Shown here: positions 53,539 to 62,853 of the stretch, in pieces
How positions within the stretch are numbered: position 1 is the stretch's first letter
Layout: each line of letters starts with the position of its first letter
From: Bacillota bacterium
Lineage (GTDB): Bacteria > Bacillota > Clostridia > Christensenellales > Aristaeellaceae
DNA length: 64,000 nt
Direction: 5' to 3'
Assembly (NCBI GenBank): GCA_023425025.1
Contig: JAFADG010000026.1
Location: 62,001-126,000 of the forward strand
Program-made: the position numbers and the translations under genes
Notes under the pieces: model-generated
The model's database searches: none
What the model saw: only the letters and a program-made list of their open reading frames with translations
Told to the model about the DNA's origin: nothing

Positions 53539-54654
53539 TCACTTCAGCGCATCCGGATTCAGGCAAAGCAAATCCTCCGCCACAAACAACCCGTCCTTGC
53601 GCACCAGCTCGCCGTCAAAGTACATTTCGCCGCCGCCGTATTCCGGGGTCTGTATGCAGACCAGGTCCCAGTGGATGGCGCTCTTGTTGCCATTGGGGCA
53701 CTCGTCGTAGCAGTTGCCGGGGGTAAAGTGGAAGGAACCGGCGATCTTTTCGTCAAACAGCGTATCCTTGATGGCGGACGTAATGTAGGGGTTCACGCCG
53801 ATGGCAAATTCGCCGATATAGCGCGCGCCCTCGTCGGTGTCGAAAATCTCGTTGATACGCTTTGTATCACTGCCGGTGGCCTCGATGATCTTGCCGTCCT
53901 TGAACACCAGGCGGATGTTTTCATACGTGCGGCCCTGGTAGAGGCTGGGGGTGTTGTACTGCAGCACGCCGTTCACCGATTCGCGAAGGGGCGCGGAAAA
54001 CACCTCGCCGTCGGGAATGTTTACTTCCCCGGCGCACTTGATGGCCGGCTGCCCCTTGATGGAGAAGGTCAAATCGGTGCCCTGGCCCACGATATGCACC
54101 TTGTCCGTCTTTTGCATGCGAGCCACCAGATGATCCATGGCCCGGCTCATTTTGCCGTAATCCAGGTTGCAGACGTTGAAGAAATGATCCTCAAACGCTT
54201 CGGTGCTCATGTTCGCCTGCTGGGCCATGCTGGGCAGCGGATAGCGCAGCACCACCCATTTGGTATGGGGAACGCGGATTTCGGAATGCACCAGCTTGGC
54301 GTAATGCTTGCCAAACAGGGTCATTTTTTCACCGGGCACGTCGGAATATTCAAAACTGTTGTCGCCGGCCCGGACGCCGATGTACGCCTGGCAGTCCTTC
54401 ATGCGCAGGGTGTCGTACTTGGCCATCAAATCCAGCTGCTCCTTGGTATAGCCCATGTACAGCGCCCGCTCCACCGTGGGCTCGCGCAGGGCCACCAGCG
54501 GAATGCCGCCGGCCTCGTACACCTTTTCCACCAACGCTGCCGTAAACTCGTGGGGCACGCCGGTGCTTTCGATGAGCACGCGTTCGCCCTTTTCCACATG
54601 GCAGGAATAGTTGACCAGATTATGCGCTAATTGAATCATCCGCGGGTCTCTCAT
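53539..54654 (-). CDS. M29 family aminopeptidase (AmpS/AmpT-like)
   Basis: 371 residues. Metallo-aminopeptidase that frees N-terminal residues from peptides in the cytoplasm. Likely metal ligands are Glu in NIPDGEVFSAP, Glu in YIGEFAIGVNP, His in GSFHFTPG, and His/Asp in SAIHWDLV. Length agrees with the family, where ~370-410 residues are usual. It starts 35 bp inside the end of the acyltransferase gene, so the two are coupled. Confidence 0.9.
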   Translation of the reverse strand: MRDPRMIQLAHNLVNYSCHVEKGERVLIESTGVPHEFTAALVEKVYEAGGIPLVALREPTVERALYMGYTKEQLDLMAKYDTLRMKDCQAYIGVRAGDNSFEYSDVPGEKMTLFGKHYAKLVHSEIRVPHTKWVVLRYPLPSMAQQANMSTEAFEDHFFNVCNLDYGKMSRAMDHLVARMQKTDKVHIVGQGTDLTFSIKGQPAIKCAGEVNIPDGEVFSAPLRESVNGVLQYNTPSLYQGRTYENIRLVFKDGKIIEATGSDTKRINEIFDTDEGARYIGEFAIGVNPYITSAIKDTLFDEKIAGSFHFTPGNCYDECPNGNKSAIHWDLVCIQTPEYGGGEMYFDGELVRKDGLFVAEDLLCLNPDALK

Positions 54655-55894
54655 GTACTTTTATCCTCCTGTGCAAGATTTTATGGACAAGCGCCGCCGC
54701 AGGCTTTTCCAGCCCAAAGGTCAGCGCCGATGCCAGCAAGACGGCAATACCAAAGCATGCAAGCGTGTACTGGGTTTGCCAGGGCTGCTCCCCGGCCATG
54801 AAGGGCTGGGCATTGACATAGGGCGGGAAGCGCCACTGCTTGAGCCACACCGCCAGCAATTGATGCCATATATAATAGTTGAATGAGATCGTGGATAAGA
54901 ATTTCATCACCCGGTTGCTGAACAGAAACTGTACAAAACGGAACGAAAGCGCCAGCCCCAGCATGCAGACGGACAGCGCCAGCGCCAGGAAAAACCGCTG
55001 ATTCATTTGCGAAAGCCGGATCGCTTCGTACCCATTGGCAGAAGCCTGGGATTTCATGAGCAGGATCACCGCGTATACAGCCCCGCAGGCAGCGGCCGTC
55101 GCCGCAAGCTTCAGCCAGACCGGCGGCCTTTTATGCTTGCTTACCAGGGCCACATAGGCCCAGGCGGCCAGCATGCCCAACGCGTACACATCCAAAAACG
55201 CGGGGAACTGGTTGAACCACATGGCGGTATCCGTCGCATATACCGTAACCAGACCCCGATACAAAAAGCCCGCGCCCATCATCAGCGACGCCGTTATCCA
55301 CGGCTTTTTCACAAAGCCCATGGCCAAAAGGGGAAATACGATATACGCGTGCATCTCCACGCCCAGGGTCCACAGCGCGCCATTCAGCGGTGTTTGCAGA
55401 TAGGTTTCCGGGCTTAAAGTATGGGTGAAGGTCAGGTGCATGAGCACATCCTTTAGCAGCGCGCCAAGGGAGGCGTATCTTCCCTGGGGGATGGCCACGG
55501 CAAACAGCATGAGGAATACGCAAAAATAATAGGAAGGAACGATGCGCATCACGCGCTTGACATAAAAATCCCGTATGGCGGGAAGCTTCTCTCCCTCCGC
55601 CTTATGCCTGGCATAGGGCAAGAACAGCAAAAAGCCGCTGAGCAAAATCAGCCCATCCACAAAAATATAGCCGCTGCGCACCACAAAATCCAAGCTGACC
55701 GTTTGCCCAAACCATTTGAAACCCGGCGACAGCCAGCTTTGCTGCCAAACATGAAACCACGCAACGAAAAACACGCACAGCGCCCGGACGCCGTCCAGAA
55801 CGCCTACGTGCTTGGCCAGGGGCGCTGCCCCTGGCCTCCGCCAAAGGAATATAATCCCTTTGGAAACCCTCTCCTTAATCACAACCAAGTTCAT
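54620..55894 (-). CDS. Acyltransferase 3 family membrane protein with a repeat-derived N-terminus
   Basis: 424 residues, about ten membrane helices. Family motifs: LDGVRALCVFFVAWFHVWQQ near the start and VKRVMRIVPSYYFCVFL later. Such proteins O-acylate cell-surface polymers using acyl-CoA. The usual start lies near the LDGVRAL motif; here residues ~9-27 are encoded by a dispersed hairpin repeat (55814-55870) that stays in frame. ATG 55894 has GGGAG upstream and no alternative start follows the repeat. Confidence 0.85.
   Translation of the reverse strand: MNLVVIKERVSKGIIFLWRRPGAAPLAKHVGVLDGVRALCVFFVAWFHVWQQSWLSPGFKWFGQTVSLDFVVRSGYIFVDGLILLSGFLLFLPYARHKAEGEKLPAIRDFYVKRVMRIVPSYYFCVFLMLFAVAIPQGRYASLGALLKDVLMHLTFTHTLSPETYLQTPLNGALWTLGVEMHAYIVFPLLAMGFVKKPWITASLMMGAGFLYRGLVTVYATDTAMWFNQFPAFLDVYALGMLAAWAYVALVSKHKRPPVWLKLAATAAACGAVYAVILLMKSQASANGYEAIRLSQMNQRFFLALALSVCMLGLALSFRFVQFLFSNRVMKFLSTISFNYYIWHQLLAVWLKQWRFPPYVNAQPFMAGEQPWQTQYTLACFGIAVLLASALTFGLEKPAAALVHKILHRRIKVHERPADDSISA
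55814..55870. repeat. Dispersed double-hairpin repeat inside the acyltransferase gene
   Basis: CCAGGGGCGCTGCCCCTGG (within 55814-55836) and CCAAAGG.../...CCCTTTGG (55841-55863) form two hairpins, then AAACCC. The second hairpin resembles the one at 53438-53464. I recall this repeat type as frequent in intergenic DNA of gut Clostridia. Confidence 0.7.
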
Positions 55895-56000
55895 GACTTC
55901 ACTCCCGGTGAAATCTCATATAGCAAAACAACCGCCCCGCCAAGCCCCGTTCACCGTATGCCGAAAAGGATAATAGGACGCCTTCGATCTTCACAAGCGC

Positions 56001-58817
56001 CTACTCCACCTTCGTCAGCTTGATAATGATGTTTTTCCCATCCCGGATATCCCGCAGCGTCAGGCCCTTCGCGCTCACCGCCGTCACCTTGTGGGTCAGC
56101 GTCAGCCGGTCGCGGGTCACGCCGGTGGACATGGAGTAAGCGCCCATCACATTGAAGAACAGCTCTTCCCCATCGATCACGCAGGTGCCGTCTTCCCGGA
56201 ATTCCATGGCAATGCCCCCCTTGGATACCCACTTGCCAAGCACCTGATAGCAGCTGCGGTCCAGCCGCCTGGAGGTCACATCCTTGTAGTCGGGGATGTT
56301 CTTGTAATAGGCCAGCGCCTCATAGGGCTTGCCTTCCTCATACAAATCATTGGCATAATCGTAGTTGGCCTGGTTGTACATATCGCCAAGCGCTTTGTAT
56401 TTTTTCGGCAGGTCGGTCAGCTCCACCTGGGAGAGCACGTCCACCACAGCCTTGTAGTTTCCGGCGTTCATGGCCGATTCCGCCTCGGTTTGCACCTGGG
56501 CGTAATAGCCGTCAAAACAGGCTTCGCTTTGGGCGGCCGCGTCCTGATAGCTGCCCACCGCGGCGAACAGCCGGCCCGCCAGGTTCAGATCACCCGCGTC
56601 CCTGACCCGCACGGCAACCTGGTAATTGCTTTGCTTGAACAGATCTTGCGCATCCTCATACGATCCCAGGCTCTTGAAGATCTCCGACGCCTGCTCGAGT
56701 TCGCCGGCTTCCAAAAGCAGCTTGCCCTGGGCGTAGCTGCAGGCGTTCAGCTGATTCTGGGCGTCCTTGTATTTGTCAAGGGAGGACAGGAGCGTAATGG
56801 CTTCCTGGTATTCGCCCTGTTCCTTGTGGCCCATGGCCATCTGATACTTGGCTTCCTTGATCTTTTCATCGGAATCGCTGTATCCGTTCAAATCGGCATA
56901 CTGGTCGATGGCCGCCGTATAATTCCCCGCCGTCAGCAATTGGCCGGCCTTTGCGTACAGCGCATCCAAAATACGTGTTTTGCTGTCGGAATAGTCCCCC
57001 AGCTCCTGATACATCTCGATGGCGCTGTCAAAATCGTTGGCTGTCATATAGGCGGAAGCCTGCTTGTACCTGACGGACTGCACCTGGGCGGCCACGTCCT
57101 TGTATTCGGGGATCTTGGCGAATTCACCAAGCGCCTGCTCGTATTTGCTTTCCTTGACAAGCGCAAGCGCAGGCAGATAAATGGCTTCGGTCGCCTTTTC
57201 CGCCGCGTCCAGGTGGTTGGGGATGCTCAAAAACAGGTCCCTGGCCCGGCTGTATTCCATATCCTTCAAGGCTTTGTCCGCCACGCGGTATACGCATTCG
57301 GACGCCAGCGTCCTGGCATCCTGATAGCCCTGGATGCTCAGGAACATCTCGGCGGCACGGCTGTAGTTGCCAGACTCCATTTCATGCTTGGCCGGCTCGT
57401 AAATGCATTCCGAAGCCTTGGTCTTGGCGTCGCGATAATCGCCGGCAAGGAGATACTGCCCGCCGGCCTCCACGTATTTGCCCTCGGCCTTGAGCGCCTC
57501 ACCCATTCCGTACCAGGCTTCCTTCAGCCTTTGATCCGTATCCTGGAACCCTGCCACCTGGGTCAGGTACGTGATGGCCTGGTCATATTCCTTGTTGTCA
57601 AGGGCCTTGATGCCGGGCTCATACAGGCAGAGCTTGGCCATTTTCTCGGCATCCGCCCGGCCGGAAAGCTTCAGGAAGATCTCCCTGGCCTCCTTATATT
57701 CACCGCCGGTCATCAACGCCTTGGCCCTTTCAAAGCGCACATCCTGCTGGCGTACCCGGGCGTCGGAATAATCCGGGATCGCGCCGAACAGCGCGTCGGC
57801 GTCATCGTACTTCCCATCCTTCAGCAGCTTTTCGGCCCTTTGATACCGTGCTTCCTTGGCCAGCTCCGCGGCATCCTCATAATTGCCCAGGCTGTCGAAC
57901 ATGATCTCCGCGCTTTTGAGCGAATCCGCCGTGCCCGTATTCAGGTCGCTCCTGGCCTTCAAATAATCACTTTTTGTCACCAGCTCATCGGCGTTCAGAT
58001 ACCCGGACATTTGGGAGAAGGCCTCCCTGGCCTCGCTGTACAAGCCGCCCTCCAGCTGCTGGCTGGCGCGGTAATAATTGTAGTAGGGAATGCCGTGGAA
58101 ATAGATGCCGTATGCCGCGCCAGCGGTGAATACGATGGCGGACACCGTGACAACCACCCTGCGGCGGCGGTGCTTCTTACGCTTGTGCCTTGCCTCCCGC
58201 TCCAGTTGCTGCTGCGAGGCCTGTACCCTGGCCTTATGGGCGATCTGATCCAGTTCCTTTTCCCTTGTGGCCACCATTTCCTCAATGGCGGCCTGGTTAT
58301 ACTGCTCAAACACCGTCAGCTTTTCCCGCTGGCAGCGCCGACACACGCTTTCGCTAGCCGCGTTGGCCCGGCCGCAGACGCACATCCACACCGCGCCCTG
58401 GTCCTGGGGATACCCCACGGCGTCGGAGCCGGCCACATAGCGCAGCATTTCCAGGCGCCTGTTGTTGGGCAGTGTGTTGGGCACGTATTCGGACAGGTGG
58501 GCGTTTCCCCTGCGCCAGACGATGCCGTCGTCGTACCATACCTTTTCGATCACCAGTTCCATGCCGGCAGCCTGGGCGCCGCCCTCCATGGCGATACCCA
58601 CCTCAAAGGCAGTCTTGTGCGTGCCGTTTATGCCCTGAAGGCGCTCCACCTGACGGCTGATGACTTCGCCCTGGGCGTCGTATCCGGCCAGCGTCACCTG
58701 GATGCTTGTCACATCCTTTTCCGACAGGTTGTACAGCAAAAGGCTGCAGGCATCATCCTCACCTTCAGGCAGCTGATACCGCCAAAGTTCCACAGGGCAG
58801 GTAAGGTCTATCTTCAT
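56001..58817 (-). CDS. Giant zinc-ribbon, membrane-anchored TPR-like repeat protein
   Basis: 938 residues. Order: N-terminal beta domain (1-130), zinc ribbon CVCGRANAASESVCRRCQ (~145-165), basic stretch KRKKHRRRRVVV, one membrane helix (~220-240), then about fifteen TPR-like units of ~37 residues with the theme A..L...G.Y..A...F..LG.Y.DA......Y, and a C-terminal beta domain (GKWVSKGGIAMEFREDGTCV...). Topology suggests zinc ribbon inside and repeats outside. Function unknown; scaffold or cell-surface binding is likely from the architecture. Confidence 0.8.
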   Translation of the reverse strand: MKIDLTCPVELWRYQLPEGEDDACSLLLYNLSEKDVTSIQVTLAGYDAQGEVISRQVERLQGINGTHKTAFEVGIAMEGGAQAAGMELVIEKVWYDDGIVWRRGNAHLSEYVPNTLPNNRRLEMLRYVAGSDAVGYPQDQGAVWMCVCGRANAASESVCRRCQREKLTVFEQYNQAAIEEMVATREKELDQIAHKARVQASQQQLEREARHKRKKHRRRRVVVTVSAIVFTAGAAYGIYFHGIPYYNYYRASQQLEGGLYSEAREAFSQMSGYLNADELVTKSDYLKARSDLNTGTADSLKSAEIMFDSLGNYEDAAELAKEARYQRAEKLLKDGKYDDADALFGAIPDYSDARVRQQDVRFERAKALMTGGEYKEAREIFLKLSGRADAEKMAKLCLYEPGIKALDNKEYDQAITYLTQVAGFQDTDQRLKEAWYGMGEALKAEGKYVEAGGQYLLAGDYRDAKTKASECIYEPAKHEMESGNYSRAAEMFLSIQGYQDARTLASECVYRVADKALKDMEYSRARDLFLSIPNHLDAAEKATEAIYLPALALVKESKYEQALGEFAKIPEYKDVAAQVQSVRYKQASAYMTANDFDSAIEMYQELGDYSDSKTRILDALYAKAGQLLTAGNYTAAIDQYADLNGYSDSDEKIKEAKYQMAMGHKEQGEYQEAITLLSSLDKYKDAQNQLNACSYAQGKLLLEAGELEQASEIFKSLGSYEDAQDLFKQSNYQVAVRVRDAGDLNLAGRLFAAVGSYQDAAAQSEACFDGYYAQVQTEAESAMNAGNYKAVVDVLSQVELTDLPKKYKALGDMYNQANYDYANDLYEEGKPYEALAYYKNIPDYKDVTSRRLDRSCYQVLGKWVSKGGIAMEFREDGTCVIDGEELFFNVMGAYSMSTGVTRDRLTLTHKVTAVSAKGLTLRDIRDGKNIIIKLTKVE

Positions 58818-58875
58818 CCGGCTTTCTCCCTTCCCATTGCAGTTTACAGCGGGAGCTTGTCCATTTCACACCCTG

Positions 58876-60081
58876 TCACCAGGGGTACAAAAACAGTTCC
58901 GTAAGCTCTGTATTCACAAATATCATGTACATTGTCACGTTTTCAATACCCGCAGCATTGCTGACCGGCTGGATATAATGCAGCGTCACCGTGGCGCTGT
59001 CATATTCGGCCAGGCCGTAAGGGGGCGTCTGCCCGTCGCCGTAGAGCACCTCCGTCGCCAGGCCGTCAAACTGGCCCTCGCTGTGACGGAAGCGCATAAT
59101 CACGCTGGACAGGGAATCCCCCACCATCACCGCCCGGGGCCCTTCCAGCCCCCGCTGATTGAGGGCAAACGTGTCCACGCGCTTGAATACCTTATCATCG
59201 CTGTAAGCAAAGGTGATCTCGGCCTCCGGCCATTGCAGTATGCGCAGCCAGTCCCCGTTGTCGTCTTGAAGCCAGGTTTCCGCTTCATACGCGCCCAGGG
59301 CGCCGACTGCCGTTTCCGGCGTAAGGGTCAAATAGTCCATGCCGGAAAAGTGCAGGTCATCCCGGTCAAAGGGATCCAGGTCTATACCGTCGCTGCTTTG
59401 CGCATAGGCGAAGTAGGATTCCTCCTGCTGCTGCGCCTTCACTTCCTGAGCGGTCTGCTCCACCTGGTCCCCGGCAATGGCCGCCGACAGCCCGTAGGCC
59501 CGGATGGCCGTTATATAGCCGTTCTCCAGGCTGTACAGAAGGCCGCAGTCCGTATACTGGCCCTCTTCGTCCAAAACGCGCTCATGCACCGCGTACTGCA
59601 CGGTTTGTATCTGCTGCCCGTCCCGCTGCACCCGGCCCCACAAAACCGACTCCGGAAGGCTGTCGGACAGGTACAGCACCGCGAAGTCATGGCTGCCCAG
59701 CAGCGTGGGGTTTTCGTTTGCATACGCCTCCAGCAGCAGCTGCTGCCTGTCGGTAACGCCCACGCCCCTTGGGCACTCCACCTCATAGTGGGTTACGGCA
59801 ATGGCGTTTAGCACACTTTCTTCCTTTAATGTAGGCGTATTCAAATAAAGGGTCGCAAAGTCATAGGCTACCGCATACCCGTCCTCCGTCCATTCCGGCT
59901 GGGCGGCGGGATCCACGGGCGCAGACGACCAGGCAAGCGTCATCATCTTCTCCGCCCAGGCATCCAGCTCCTCTATGGTCAGGCCGCCCACATCCAGATC
60001 GGCGGCAAACGCGCACAGCGGGAAAAATATCTGCAAAACCAAAATCAGTGCAAGAAAAAGACCTTTGAAAGTATGCTTCAT
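58876..60081 (-). CDS. Secreted protein of unknown function
   Basis: 401 residues. Signal peptide MKHTFKGLFLALILVLQIFF ending PLCAFAADL, so an AxA signal peptidase I site. The mature part is rich in acidic and aromatic residues, with many Tyr-Trp-Asp stretches, no recognised catalytic motif and no anchor. AAAAGGAGCG precedes the ATG at 60081; the upstream frame is not coding. It follows 58 bp upstream of the TPR-like protein in the same direction, so a surface complex is conceivable. Confidence 0.75.
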   Translation of the reverse strand: MKHTFKGLFLALILVLQIFFPLCAFAADLDVGGLTIEELDAWAEKMMTLAWSSAPVDPAAQPEWTEDGYAVAYDFATLYLNTPTLKEESVLNAIAVTHYEVECPRGVGVTDRQQLLLEAYANENPTLLGSHDFAVLYLSDSLPESVLWGRVQRDGQQIQTVQYAVHERVLDEEGQYTDCGLLYSLENGYITAIRAYGLSAAIAGDQVEQTAQEVKAQQQEESYFAYAQSSDGIDLDPFDRDDLHFSGMDYLTLTPETAVGALGAYEAETWLQDDNGDWLRILQWPEAEITFAYSDDKVFKRVDTFALNQRGLEGPRAVMVGDSLSSVIMRFRHSEGQFDGLATEVLYGDGQTPPYGLAEYDSATVTLHYIQPVSNAAGIENVTMYMIFVNTELTELFLYPW

Positions 60082-60583
60082 AGACGCTCCTTTTGCCAGG
60101 GTGCCGGTTGGGACCGCAAATGGTCCCGAATCCGGCAAACCATAGATGTTTCCTATTTTATTTTACCCCATGTTGGGCTGTCTGTATAGACGCAAATGTA
60201 AAAACCCTTCGCGCGGGGCATGCCCTGCGCCCGGCGTCCATCATGATGTCCCGCATACCGGACCTGCAAAGCTTATATTTTATAAAAATGGGAGAACCGT
60301 GTGCACAAATTGCAAACGCAATCCTTATTATTCCATATAAAAGGGGTGGGATACGAACCATATTGCATTTCTTTCGTTTTTTTATGGGGAACCCCCTGTC
60401 GGAAATGCATAATTGGAGAAATATACATTCAAAATGCATTGACACGCCTACATGCACGCGCTATAATGTCACCACAAGCAATGGAGCATGGCAGGACGGT
60501 AGTCTGCATCACGTCTGTTGCTTTTGGTTTATCGGATGCCTATCGTCTATCCCGGAAATCCATTTAAAGGGAGGAATCACCTG
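60082..60583. other. Divergent intergenic region upstream of the liv operon
   Basis: About 500 bp without a convincing gene. It contains the consensus promoter at 60439-60467 and GC-rich hairpins around 60205-60240. No clear operator or riboswitch was recognised. Confidence 0.5.
60439..60467 (+). promoter_or_regulatory. Consensus sigma-A promoter of the branched-chain amino-acid operon
   Basis: TTGACA (60439-60444), exactly 17 bp, TATAAT (60462-60467). Both hexamers match the consensus fully. The start site would lie near 60474, giving a leader of about 110 nt. Confidence 0.9.
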
Positions 60584-61714
60584 ATGAAGAAAATGCTGTC
60601 CCTGTTTGCCGTACTGGCACTGGTCCTGACGACCGTCTGCCTGCCGGCCATGGCCGAAACCGCGCCCATCAAGGTTGGCGCCATCTCCCCCAACACCGGC
60701 GATCTTGCCGCCTATGGCGAAGCCGTGTCCAACGGCATTGATCTGGCCGTGGCGGAAATCAACGCCGCCGGCGGCGTTCTGGGACGCCCCCTGGAAGTCA
60801 TCCACATGGATGACAAGTTTGACGCTACTGAAGGCGCCAACGCTTTCAACAAGCTGGTATCCGACGGCGTTTGCGCCGTTATCGGCTCCGTAACCTCCGG
60901 CATCACCGCGGGCCTTGGCGCCCTGGCCGATGCGGAAGGCATGCTGCTTTTGACCCCCACCGCCACCGCCGACACCGTGACGGAAGGCCTCACGGGCGTG
61001 TTCCGCGCCTGCTACAAGGATTCCTTCCAGGGCGAAGTCGCCGCCAAGCTGGCCGTGGACCTGGGCGTGAAGAAGGTTGCCGTGCTCTACGCTTCCGGCG
61101 ACACCTACTCTTCCGGCCTGTATGAGTCCTTCAAAGCCGCTGCCGCTACCCTGGGCCTGGAGCTGGTCGCCACCGAGAGCTCCTCCGCCACCAGCGACAC
61201 CGACTACACCACCCAGCTGACCAATATCGTCAACTCCGGCGCCGAGCTGATCTTCGCCCCCTACTACTACAGCGCTGTCGGCCCCTACATCGTGCCCCAG
61301 GCCCGCGCTGCCGGCTTCACCGGCTACTTCGCCGGCGCTGACGGCTGGGACGGCACCATCGGCACCATGGTGGAAGACAAGAGCCTGTACAACAAGAGCT
61401 TCTTCGTCAACCACTATGCGCCCGACGATCCCTCCGAAGTCGTGCAGAACTTCGTCAAGGGCTACACCGACACCTACGGCGCCGAGAGCCTGAACGCCCT
61501 GGCCGCCCTGGCCTATGACAGCGTGTACATGCTCAAGCAGGCCATCGAAACCGCCGGGACCGATGAAACCGCCAAGATCATCGAAGCCATGACCGGTATG
61601 AGCTTCTCCGGCGTCACCGGCTCCTTCACGCTGGACGAAACCGGCACCCCCGCCAAGGCTGCCCCCATTATCGAATACGTGGACGGCACCGCCAAGTTCT
61701 ACAAGTACATCTGA
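60584..61714 (+). CDS. livJ: Branched-chain amino-acid ABC transporter substrate-binding protein
   Basis: 376 residues. Signal peptide MKKMLSLFAVLALVLTTVCL ending PAMAETAP, with no lipobox. Periplasmic-binding fold I: KVGAISPNTGDLAAYGEAVSNG, then VIGSVTSGITAGL and FFVNHYAPDD. Delivers Leu/Ile/Val or related amino acids to LivHM. GGGAGGA precedes ATG 60584. A strong hairpin after the gene separates it from livH, which would favour binding protein over permease production. Confidence 0.93.
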   Translation: MKKMLSLFAVLALVLTTVCLPAMAETAPIKVGAISPNTGDLAAYGEAVSNGIDLAVAEINAAGGVLGRPLEVIHMDDKFDATEGANAFNKLVSDGVCAVIGSVTSGITAGLGALADAEGMLLLTPTATADTVTEGLTGVFRACYKDSFQGEVAAKLAVDLGVKKVAVLYASGDTYSSGLYESFKAAAATLGLELVATESSSATSDTDYTTQLTNIVNSGAELIFAPYYYSAVGPYIVPQARAAGFTGYFAGADGWDGTIGTMVEDKSLYNKSFFVNHYAPDDPSEVVQNFVKGYTDTYGAESLNALAALAYDSVYMLKQAIETAGTDETAKIIEAMTGMSFSGVTGSFTLDETGTPAKAAPIIEYVDGTAKFYKYI

Positions 61715-61787
61715 TGCTTCTGTCGTCGCCGGCAGTCGTACCGCTCCGGGCGTGACAGGATATGTAGTATTCCATTGCGCCTGGGAC

Positions 61788-61821
61788 AAAAGGGGCGGAC
61801 CAAATAGTCCGCCCCTCTTTT
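61788..61821 (+). terminator. Hairpin between livJ and livH (attenuating terminator)
   Basis: AAAAGGGGCGGAC (61788-61800) pairs with GTCCGCCCCTCTTTT (61807-61821) around CAAATA, then GTTTTC. Partial termination here would make livJ mRNA more abundant than livHM. Confidence 0.88.
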
Positions 61822-61877
61822 GTTTTCATAATCATTTGTGGTATCATAAACGGAGCAATTTTTTCTAAGAGAGGAAG

Positions 61878-62843
61878 ATGTCATGCATGGATGGGCTGAT
61901 GCTGTTCATCCAACAGACCATTAACGGCCTGCGCGTAGGCAGTATATATGCTCTTGTTGCGCTGGGCTATACCATGGTCTATGGGATCATCCGGCTGATC
62001 AATTTCGCCCACGGTGATTTTATCATGGTGGGGGGCTATGCCCTGGTACTCACGGTACCCCTGATGATCGCGAGCGGTATGCCTGCCTGGCTGGCAGTTA
62101 TCGCTGCTGTCATTGCCTGCGCCGCTGTGGGCGTGTTGGTGGAAAAGCTGGCCTACAGCCCGGTGAGGAAACGGGGCACCAAGATGTCCACCCTCATCAC
62201 CGCCATCGCCATGAGCCTCTTTTTGGAGAATCTGGCCCAAGCCTTTTTCGGCGCGAACCCCAAGCAGATAAAGACCATCTTCAGCCTCCCTCCGATCCGC
62301 ATCTACGGTTCGGGCGAGGGCCTGGCGGATAAGCCTGTGCTCCTGACGCTGGACATGAACACGCTGCTGACCATTTTCATCGGCGTGGCGGTCATGGTGG
62401 CGCTTTTCCTGTTTGTCAAATACACCAAGAGCGGTCAGGCCATGCGCGCCGTGTCTGAGGACAAAAATGCCGCATTCCTGATGGGCATCAACGTCAACCG
62501 CACCATTTCGCTGACCTTTGCCATCGGCGCGGGGCTGGCCGGCGTTGCATCGCTGATGTATGCGGCCCAATACCCCTCCATCACCAACACCATGGGTTCC
62601 ATGCTGGGCCTGAAAGCCTTCGTGGCCGCGGTATTGGGGGGCATCGGCATCATTCCCGGCGCCATGCTGGGCGGCATCGTCATCGGCATCGTGGAGAGCC
62701 TTTCCAAAGCCTACATCAAAGACCTGACGGGCGGTCTCATCACCTCCGCCTTCTCCGACGCCATCGTGTTCAGCATTTTGATCATCGTTCTGCTTGTCAA
62801 GCCGGCAGGCATCCTTGGCAAGAACATCGGCGAGAAAGTGTAG
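61878..62843 (+). CDS. livH: Branched-chain amino-acid ABC transporter permease LivH
   Basis: 321 residues, about eight membrane helices. Family motifs: QTINGLRVGSIYALVALGYT at the start, INFAHGDFIMVGGY, and GLKAFVAAVLGGIG near the end. Forms the translocation channel with LivM. AGAGGAAG precedes; the start could be ATG 61878 or ATG 61887. It ends with TAG (62841-62843), one of the host genes showing that TAG is a stop in this genome. Confidence 0.93.
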   Translation: MSCMDGLMLFIQQTINGLRVGSIYALVALGYTMVYGIIRLINFAHGDFIMVGGYALVLTVPLMIASGMPAWLAVIAAVIACAAVGVLVEKLAYSPVRKRGTKMSTLITAIAMSLFLENLAQAFFGANPKQIKTIFSLPPIRIYGSGEGLADKPVLLTLDMNTLLTIFIGVAVMVALFLFVKYTKSGQAMRAVSEDKNAAFLMGINVNRTISLTFAIGAGLAGVASLMYAAQYPSITNTMGSMLGLKAFVAAVLGGIGIIPGAMLGGIVIGIVESLSKAYIKDLTGGLITSAFSDAIVFSILIIVLLVKPAGILGKNIGEKV

Positions 62844-62853
62844 GTGGGGCAGT

